Positions 29,784-34,574 of a stretch of DNA of 34,574 nt are shown piece after piece. Origin of the DNA: Lachnospiraceae bacterium (GTDB lineage Bacteria; Bacillota; Clostridia; Lachnospirales; Lachnospiraceae); contig JAFXGP010000030.1 in NCBI GenBank assembly GCA_017521195.1, forward strand, positions 1 to 34,574. Reading direction: 5' to 3'. Made by a program: the position numbers and the translations under genes. Numbering within the stretch: the first letter of the stretch is position 1; each line of letters opens with the position of its first letter. Below the pieces are notes generated by a model, which made no database searches, was not told where the DNA came from, and saw only the letters and a list, made by a program, of their open reading frames with translations.

Positions 29784-30355
29784 CAGTGTATAATTCTGCC
29801 AAATGGAAGGTATATTGCCAAATTTCAGAGAATAATTACATCATGTACAGGTACGAAGACGGCAATGTGAGGTATGCACCTTTATATATCACAAAGTTCA
29901 GATTAATTGCTCCACGCAAAATTATGGAATCTCAGAGAATCAATCAGCAATTTTCTTGTTATGAAGATATAGAAACAATTCCTGACAGAATGCGTTGGTG
30001 TCGTCATCAAAAAGGCTTGATGCAGATAGAGGTTGCAGATTTAATCGGTGTTTCCAGAAAGTCATATATAAATATTGAGAATGGTAATCTTATACGCTAT
30101 GAGAAAAAAATAGTGGACAAGTTGGCAGAATTATATCAAATTCCGGTTAAAGACTTATTGGATGATTACAGTTACTTTTTATACTGTGGACAAGGTAAAG
30201 TATTACGTGGTTATCGTGAGAAGAATAATTTAGAAAGAAATGAGCTTGCCGATATGGTGGGAGCAAGAACGCATCATATAACTATGTGGGAAGAAGAAGA
30301 AATAGAGATTAGCAAAAAAGTATGGGAGAGATGCTTTAAGGATATTTTGAAATAA
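29768..30355 (+). CDS. Protein with two helix-turn-helix (XRE) domains
   Basis: The frame gives about 195 residues. The first 70 are unrecognised. An XRE-type HTH follows at about 73–130 (RMRWCRHQKGLMQIEVADLI, SRKSYINIENG), and then a second, degenerate HTH-like unit (VLRGYREKNNLERNELADMV, ITMWEEEE). A DNA-binding regulator is likely. The start is uncertain: the ATG at 29768 overlaps the end of the sigma-K fragment by 16 bases and has no good ribosome binding site. A TTG at 29762 and an ATG at 29923 are alternatives. It is the first gene beyond the sigma-K break and may be the edge of an inserted element. Confidence 0.6.
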   Translation: MENILTVYNSAKWKVYCQISENNYIMYRYEDGNVRYAPLYITKFRLIAPRKIMESQRINQQFSCYEDIETIPDRMRWCRHQKGLMQIEVADLIGVSRKSYINIENGNLIRYEKKIVDKLAELYQIPVKDLLDDYSYFLYCGQGKVLRGYREKNNLERNELADMVGARTHHITMWEEEEIEISKKVWERCFKDILK

Positions 30356-30378
30356 AAAGATAATGAATATTAAAACTG

Positions 30379-30412
30379 GCTTCTGTATTTTTTATGCAGA
30401 GGCTATTTTTAA
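30379..30412 (+). terminator. Terminator after the HTH gene
   Basis: GCTTCTGTAT and ATGCAGAGGC pair over 10 bp (two G·U) with a T-rich loop, followed by TATTTTT. Confidence 0.8.
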
Positions 30413-30514
30413 TTTATAGAATCATGTTACAATGGAAGTAGAAATTCAGGTTGTAGAACAGTTAGGTAAATCTAGTTTATTTTTTAATCAATATGAAAGA
30501 ACGGTACGAAAAAT

Positions 30515-31141
30515 ATGAATTATTATTTAGTAGATTACGAAAATATCCATAATGATCTAGATAATCTTATTAACAATACATCTAATGGAGATAGCATTGT
30601 ATTATTCTATTCGGAGACATGTAAAAACATTTCTCTGGATGTTATTTCAAATTTTACAAGTAGAAATCTTAAAATAGATTGTTTTAAGGTAATAACCGGT
30701 ACTAAGAATGCATTAGATTTCCAATTAGCATCATATTTAGGTTATTTAGTAGGTGAAAACAAAAAGGCTGCTAATTATTACATAGTTAGCAATGATAAGG
30801 GATTTGATTGTTTATGTGAATACTGGGAAAGCATTGGGGTATCTGTAGTCAGAATATGTGCACAAACATCAGTTGTTAAGCCTGTTCTTAAACAGAACCC
30901 ACCTAAGACTAAGAAAGAGGTTAAAAAGAACAATAAAGTAAATAATGATATAACCTTAGAAGAAGTTAAGGAAATTGTAAAAGAAAACTCTGAAGCAGAG
31001 TTTATTGTAGATGTTTTGAATAATAGCAAAGAAAAAACAGAAGTTCATAATAAGATTTCTAAGCATTATAAGGATAGTAAGAAAACAGGAATTTTGTATA
31101 AGAAATTGAAGCCTTTGTTTAAAGAAAAGAAAATTAAATAA
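30515..31141 (+). CDS. PIN/NYN-like domain protein
   Basis: This 208-residue protein starts MNYYLVDYENIHNDLDNL, the pattern of the PIN-like/NYN nuclease fold, where the DYE acidic residues bind metal. KNALDFQLASYLGYL and YYIVSNDKGFD supply the further conserved acidic positions (Asp in LDFQ, Asp in SNDKGFD). A basic, low-complexity linker follows (KPVLKQNPPKTKKEVKKNNK). The C-terminal 60 residues are lysine-rich and helical and could bind nucleic acid. A metal-dependent RNase is the likely activity; target unknown. The ribosome binding site is weak. Confidence 0.75.
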   Translation: MNYYLVDYENIHNDLDNLINNTSNGDSIVLFYSETCKNISLDVISNFTSRNLKIDCFKVITGTKNALDFQLASYLGYLVGENKKAANYYIVSNDKGFDCLCEYWESIGVSVVRICAQTSVVKPVLKQNPPKTKKEVKKNNKVNNDITLEEVKEIVKENSEAEFIVDVLNNSKEKTEVHNKISKHYKDSKKTGILYKKLKPLFKEKKIK

Positions 31142-31311
31142 AAAAGTAGGGCTTATTAAGGTTTATATATTCCTTGCTGGAAATCAAGATTCTAAAACAA
31201 ATGAAATGGTGTTTTTTGTTTTGTCTTATTTTATGGGATAGTTAGTTAGGACAGATACTGTACCCAAAAAGATAGGGTAATAATAAAAATAAAGTATGAG
31301 GAAATAAATAT

Positions 31312-32052
31312 ATGATTATATATTTTACCGGGACAGGAAATAGCAGATATATAGCAGAAAAGATTGCTAAGAAAACCGCAGATAGATTAATAAATGTTAA
31401 TGATAGGATTAAACGAAATGATAATTCAACGATTAAAACAGATGGAACACTAATAATTGTCATGCCTACTTATGCTTGGAGAATTCCTATTATTGTAAGA
31501 GACTGGATAATAAAAACAGAATTTGCGAATGTAAACCGAGCATGGTTTGTTATGAATTGTGGGAGTGAAATTGGCAATGCAGCTAAATATAACATGGAAT
31601 TATGTGATATGAAAAAATTTACTTACATGGGAACTGCCCAAGTAGTTATGCCGGAAAATTATATTGCAATGTTTGACGCTCCGGATAAAGAAGAAGCAAA
31701 ACAAATAATTTCTAAAGCAGAACCGGTGATAGATAATATTATTGGCCTGATAAAAGAGAAAAAGAAATTTCCTGATTTAAAAAATAATTTGTATGACCGA
31801 TTTATGAGTGGACCTGTGAATAAGATTTTTTATTCACTATTTGTAAAGGCAGATGCTTTTAAAGTAGATGATAAATGTATTGGTTGCGGGAAGTGTGAAC
31901 AGATTTGTTCACTAAATAATATTACTGTTCAAGAGAATAAACCTGTATGGGGAAAATCATGTACTCATTGTATGGCTTGTATCTGTAACTGCCCTACCGA
32001 AGCAATTGAATATGGAAAGAAAAGCATTGGAAAACCAAGATATCATATATAA
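31312..32052 (+). CDS. EFR1-type flavodoxin–ferredoxin protein
   Basis: This 246-residue redox protein has an N-terminal flavodoxin-like domain, with the FMN phosphate loop YFTGTGNSRYIAEKIA at 4–19 and MPTYAWRIP near 54. The C-terminal part carries two 4Fe-4S clusters, CIGCGKCEQIC and CTHCMACICNCP. This architecture is the EFR1 family, common in anaerobic gut Firmicutes and presumed to transfer electrons to unknown partners. GAGGAA stands about 8 bases before the ATG. It stands alone upstream of the small lipoprotein and membrane genes. Confidence 0.92.
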   Translation: MIIYFTGTGNSRYIAEKIAKKTADRLINVNDRIKRNDNSTIKTDGTLIIVMPTYAWRIPIIVRDWIIKTEFANVNRAWFVMNCGSEIGNAAKYNMELCDMKKFTYMGTAQVVMPENYIAMFDAPDKEEAKQIISKAEPVIDNIIGLIKEKKKFPDLKNNLYDRFMSGPVNKIFYSLFVKADAFKVDDKCIGCGKCEQICSLNNITVQENKPVWGKSCTHCMACICNCPTEAIEYGKKSIGKPRYHI

Positions 32053-32118
32053 GATGAATAGTATGAGATATAAGTCTTATTAGAAAGGTGAAAATTTGAA
32101 TTTTGGGAGGTAATGACC

Positions 32119-32457
32119 ATGAAGAAAATACTAATACTGTTGCTATGCCTTTTACTTACGGTCTCAATCATGGGGTGTGGTACACAGTCAATAAAGCCGA
32201 TTGACACAATTGAAGGAAATATGAAAACATACAGTGAAATGTCAGACGGTACATGGCAGTGCGATGGACATATCTACAAATACAGGTTGGAAATCAGTGG
32301 ACGACTGAGTACTGCCGTTAAAGACAGCACATACATTTATTTAAGCAACATAGAAGATATTACCTTCGAACAAGCTTGGAAAGCATCTGGGCTTAGCAGT
32401 AATATGGATGATTACTTTGATATTGACGAAGCAGTATTGGTTGAATTACCAGACTGA
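32119..32457 (+). CDS. Small lipoprotein of unknown function
   Basis: This 112-residue protein has a lipoprotein signal peptide (MKKILILLLCLLLTVSIMGC, Cys20). The mature part of about 90 residues includes TWQCDGHIYKYRLEISGRL and ends with an acidic stretch. I do not recognise the family. The ATG at 32119 stands 8 bases after GGGAGG; an ATG at 32113 is too close to it. The sequence ATTTGAATTT lies just before the ribosome binding site, as in several following genes. Confidence 0.75.
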   Translation: MKKILILLLCLLLTVSIMGCGTQSIKPIDTIEGNMKTYSEMSDGTWQCDGHIYKYRLEISGRLSTAVKDSTYIYLSNIEDITFEQAWKASGLSSNMDDYFDIDEAVLVELPD

Positions 32458-32482
32458 CAACTTTCAGGCTTCTGTTGTGTCT

Positions 32483-32513
32483 GAAAGCAAGTGTTTATTT
32501 GAATTTGACGAAT
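32483..32513 (+). repeat. Intergenic repeat, copy A
   Basis: Holds the exact 15-mer ATTTGAATTTGACGA (32497–32511). About 30 bases around it (GAAAGCA...GTGT...ATTTGAATTTGACGAAT) match copy B at 34384–34414 almost completely. It is preceded by a hairpin, CTTTCAG/CTGAAAG (32461–32487). It lies before the gene at 32537. Confidence 0.75.
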
Positions 32514-32536
32514 GAAAAATGGAGGAGATGTTGATT

Positions 32537-32767
32537 ATGGAAAACGCACCTAATATTATTTTGTTTTGGTATTTCATAATAGCACTCTTTGTGCTTATGA
32601 TTGCTTTGATGATTAAGGCGATTATTTTAATTAAAAAGAGTAAATGTAAAGGACAAAGCTCTAATAAGATGCTACCAGTAGGGAAAACTTGCTTGGTTTT
32701 AAGTATAATATGTGCCATTCCTATAATTTTAGTAGTTGGATATATTCTGTATCTTTACATAGGGTAA
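32537..32767 (+). CDS. Small membrane protein, two helices
   Basis: This 76-residue protein has two hydrophobic segments (about residues 6–32 and 52–75) joined by a basic loop KKSKCKGQSSNKM. Family unknown. The ATG at 32537 is 9 bases after GGAGGAG. In-frame ATGs at 32519 and 32528 overlap or abut that site and are less likely. Confidence 0.7.
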   Translation: MENAPNIILFWYFIIALFVLMIALMIKAIILIKKSKCKGQSSNKMLPVGKTCLVLSIICAIPIILVVGYILYLYIG

Positions 32768-32803
32768 AAATTATTAATAGGATTTTGTTTTTTAAAACGA
32801 TAA

Positions 32804-32818
32804 ATTTGAATTTGACGA
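32804..32818 (+). repeat. Intergenic repeat, copy C (15-mer)
   Basis: Exact ATTTGAATTTGACGA, 14 bases before the ATG at 32832 and leading directly into the GAGGTGAG ribosome binding region. Confidence 0.75.
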
Positions 32819-32831
32819 GGTGAGATAAGGT

Positions 32832-33497
32832 ATGAAAATAGAGAACAACATCCTAAAGCATTATCTCCAAAATGTGTATTTCATTACAGGCACAGCATAT
32901 GCAGGAAAGTCAACCACAGTAAAAATGCTTGCTGATAGATATGATATGGTTTTCTGCGGAGAAAACTATCACAGCATGGTATCGGATATGGTCGCAACTC
33001 CCGATGTGCAACCTGATATTTGTTTTATTAAAAGCCTTACTGATTGGAAAGATTTTGTCACTCGTTCTCCCGAAGAATATGAACGATGGATTTATAGTAC
33101 AGGAAAAGAAACTGCAGAGTTTGAGGTTGCCGAACTCATTTCCATATCAAAGGACAAAAAAGTGATTGTTGATACCAATATTCCCCTTGACATACTGAAA
33201 GAAATATCCGACTACAATCACGTTGCTGTTATGCTTTCGCCTCAGTCTATGAGTGTCGGACGGTTCTTTGACCGAAGTGACCCCGAAAAACAGTTTCTCC
33301 TCAGTGTTATTGAGAGTTGCGAAGACCCCGAAGCCGTTATGGAAAACTATAGACGAGGACTTGCACGCATTAACAGCAAAAAACACTATGATGAATATGC
33401 TAACAGTGGCTTTTTCACGATTGTACGGCAAGATAATAACATAGATACAAGAGAAGATGTTTGCGATGCCATCGCAAAGCACTTCGGATTGGTTTAA
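32832..33497 (+). CDS. P-loop NTPase / kinase-like protein
   Basis: This 221-residue protein has a Walker A loop in YFITGTAYAGKSTTVKML (GTAYAGKST at 20–28) and a likely Walker B strand KKVIVDTNIPL near 109. It resembles small nucleoside- or shikimate-kinase-like ATPases of unassigned function. The rest includes an R-rich segment, SVGRFFDRSDPEKQFLL, that could form a lid. Codon choice (CCC, CTC, CGA) differs from the chromosomal genes upstream and suggests a different origin. Ribosome binding region GAGGTGAG. It is followed by a membrane protein gene after about 50 bases. Confidence 0.75.
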   Translation: MKIENNILKHYLQNVYFITGTAYAGKSTTVKMLADRYDMVFCGENYHSMVSDMVATPDVQPDICFIKSLTDWKDFVTRSPEEYERWIYSTGKETAEFEVAELISISKDKKVIVDTNIPLDILKEISDYNHVAVMLSPQSMSVGRFFDRSDPEKQFLLSVIESCEDPEAVMENYRRGLARINSKKHYDEYANSGFFTIVRQDNNIDTREDVCDAIAKHFGLV

Positions 33498-33546
33498 CAA
33501 ATTCCAATTTGTAGAGAACAGAAACTTTGAATTTTATGGAGGTATT

Positions 33547-33876
33547 ATGGACAAGAAAAAGTATTGGATAATCCGATTATTCTTTGTGCTTTTTACAATG
33601 TCCGTATCTGTTGCAATACTTCCTTGTGGAATAATAAATGTTCATGGCTTATTTGGTGAGGTAACCACATATGTAGTGGTCGAAGATAAAGAACAAGAAA
33701 TTGTCAGTATTAAAGACGTAGACAATATAAAAGTCCAAACTGTAAAAGGCATAAATATTCTCAATATTTGGTTTGAACTTCTGATAATAGTTGTATGCAT
33801 TAGCTTTTGTGCTAATTTAATCAAACTTCCACGAGGAGATACCATAGTTACATTAAAGGTTCGTATGGACGATTAA
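33547..33876 (+). CDS. Membrane protein of unknown function
   Basis: This 109-residue protein has an N-terminal hydrophobic helix (about residues 7–30), an exposed acidic part (VVVEDKEQEIVSIKDVDNIK) and a second helix (78–98). It ends in a short charged tail. Family unknown. The ATG at 33547 follows GGAGG by 5 bases. A longer frame starting at 33457 overlaps the previous gene and is not supported. TTTGAATTTT lies just upstream (33526–33535). Confidence 0.7.
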   Translation: MDKKKYWIIRLFFVLFTMSVSVAILPCGIINVHGLFGEVTTYVVVEDKEQEIVSIKDVDNIKVQTVKGINILNIWFELLIIVVCISFCANLIKLPRGDTIVTLKVRMDD

Positions 33877-33879
33877 AGT

Positions 33880-33907
33880 CTTTCTGCAAATAAAAAGCAG
33901 AAAGGAG
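33880..33907 (+). promoter_or_regulatory. Hairpin reaching into the next ribosome binding site
   Basis: CTTTCTGC and GCAGAAAG form a perfect 8-bp stem (33880–33887, 33897–33904). The right arm overlaps the AAAGGAG of the DUF6483 gene. It may reduce its translation or act as a weak terminator (no T-run). Confidence 0.5.
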
Positions 33908-33914
33908 AATGATT

Positions 33915-34298
33915 GTGTTTGAGCAAGATTATGTAATGAGGCTCATTAAAGAGATGGTGCGAGCTATTTTAAAACTATTATTCAACATCAATACGGAGAC
34001 TCCAACAGTAGAATTGTTGGAAAACAAAGAAGAAAAGGAAACATTGGAAAATCTATTAGACATGATAGACAATGGGAAAATCAATGAAGCAGAAAATCGA
34101 TTATATGATTTGACCAGTGATACAGATGTGAATAGTTTAGAAATCGCACTATTATTTTATTCATACTTGAATGACAAAACAGACGATTTTTTAGAAGCAA
34201 ATGACTTCAGCAGAGATGAAATCAAATTAGGTCTTGAAAATGTTGTTGATAGCTTTGGTCTAAGCAGTATTGCAAAAATGTTTTTTACAGACTTTTAA
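33915..34298 (+). CDS. DUF6483 family protein
   Basis: This 127-residue, mostly helical protein starts MFEQDYVMRLIKEMVRAILKLLFN, which I recognise as the DUF6483 family of Firmicutes. Their function is unknown. It has the character of a small TPR-like or adaptor protein (acidic, helical, DMIDNGKINEAENRLYDL). The chosen start is a GTG at 33915, 8 bases after AAGGAG. An in-frame ATG at 33909 is nearly inside the ribosome binding site. Confidence 0.8.
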   Translation: MFEQDYVMRLIKEMVRAILKLLFNINTETPTVELLENKEEKETLENLLDMIDNGKINEAENRLYDLTSDTDVNSLEIALLFYSYLNDKTDDFLEANDFSRDEIKLGLENVVDSFGLSSIAKMFFTDF

Positions 34299-34300
34299 TG

Positions 34301-34342
34301 GAATTGTCTGGTTGTCAGTCGAGTAAGATGACCAGACAATTC
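34301..34342. terminator. Perfect 12-bp hairpin after the DUF6483 gene
   Basis: GAATTGTCTGGT and ACCAGACAATTC (34301–34312, 34331–34342) enclose an 18-base loop. There is no clear T-run, so it is a candidate terminator or structural element. Confidence 0.5.
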
Positions 34343-34383
34343 AAATTTACACATAATACAAAATTTCAGCTTTTCTAAGAGTT

Positions 34384-34414
34384 GAAAGCAGTGTATTATT
34401 TGAATTTGACGAAT
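34384..34414 (+). repeat. Intergenic repeat, copy B
   Basis: Contains the 15-mer ATTTGAATTTGACGA (34398–34412) within about 30 bases nearly identical to copy A. Like A, it follows a hairpin-prone TTTCA/TGAAA pair. It lies in the 239-base gap between the DUF6483 gene and the last, partial gene. Otherwise the gap holds only a possible TAATAT promoter element at 34489. Confidence 0.75.
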
Positions 34415-34537
34415 TGATAAATTCATATTTTTATCCGACAAGGTTGTCTAATTATTGAAATATGGCATTTTTCTCGTTTTGTGTCGTGTAATATATGGAC
34501 AACAAAGAGTATTCTGCAAGTGAAAGGAGGAACCAAG

Positions 34538-34574
34538 ATGGAACAAAAAAAGATTGGAAACTTTTTGAAAAATC
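34538..34574 (+). CDS. Partial gene, probably an XRE-type regulator
   Basis: Only the first 12 codons are in the window: MEQKKIGNFLKN. This resembles the start of XRE-family HTH regulators (M.Q.KIGKFI...). AAAGGAGG stands 8 bases before the ATG. The rest lies beyond the window end, so the call is tentative. Confidence 0.5.
   Translation, partial: MEQKKIGNFLKN

Overview
The window looks like a chromosomal segment of a low-GC, Gram-positive anaerobe of the Clostridia, most likely Lachnospiraceae. The pointers are the rpmE–DUF1385–prmC–prfA order, a FeoA–FeoB–FeoB-associated Cys-rich protein cluster, an SdpR/SdpI pair, an EFR1-type flavodoxin/ferredoxin, a sigma-K-like fragment, a class B sortase and a DUF6483 protein. 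Genus was not determined. No rRNA, tRNA or CRISPR array was seen.

Layout. (1) 1–3237: a translation cluster on the + strand: ribosomal protein L31, a DUF1385 membrane protein, the release-factor methyltransferase PrmC and its substrate RF1. (2) 3238–3650: apparently empty, but it holds a compact type I toxin–antitoxin-like locus. A 29-residue hydrophobic peptide is encoded on the minus strand, with its Shine-Dalgarno inside a perfect hairpin, and a convergent small RNA gene shares its terminator. (3) 3677–12607: metabolic and membrane genes: a PHP phosphatase, a two-domain polyphosphate:AMP phosphotransferase, a membrane-anchored protein with two tandem HExxH metalloprotease-like modules, YvcK, a MATE exporter and a YfcC/DcuC-type carrier. 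(4) 12665–15707: a polar amino-acid ABC importer operon (lipoprotein, permease, ATPase) and a nicotinamidase-like hydrolase, followed by an internally deleted lipoprotein pseudogene. (5) 16299–23376: an HTH–aminotransferase fusion, the ferrous iron operon, SdpR/SdpI, a Nudix hydrolase and a ROK glucokinase.

(6) 23389–25497: a 2.1 kb element bounded by imperfect terminal inverted repeats. It keeps the first ~110 codons of an IS4-like transposase, fused in frame to the C-terminal half of a Cof-type HAD phosphatase and followed by a complete Nudix gene. It appears to be an insertion sequence whose interior was replaced by captured chromosomal genes. (7) 25512–29306: a DHH phosphoesterase and a class B sortase on the minus strand, then a divergent 571-aa protein carrying a kinase-like active-site pattern, expressed behind a 22-bp-period direct repeat. 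(8) 29460–34574: an accessory region. It starts with a sigma-K gene cut off after region 2 and continues with an HTH protein, a PIN/NYN-like protein, EFR1 and a series of small lipoprotein, membrane and P-loop genes. An exact 15-bp motif occurs three times here, with weaker versions next to other gene starts.

The points most worth following up are the toxin–antitoxin locus at 3283–3608, the gene-capturing IS remnant at 23389–25497, the tandem metalloprotease-like protein at 6308–8713, the kinase-like protein at 27591–29306 and the repeat-punctuated small-gene region after the truncated sigma-K gene.
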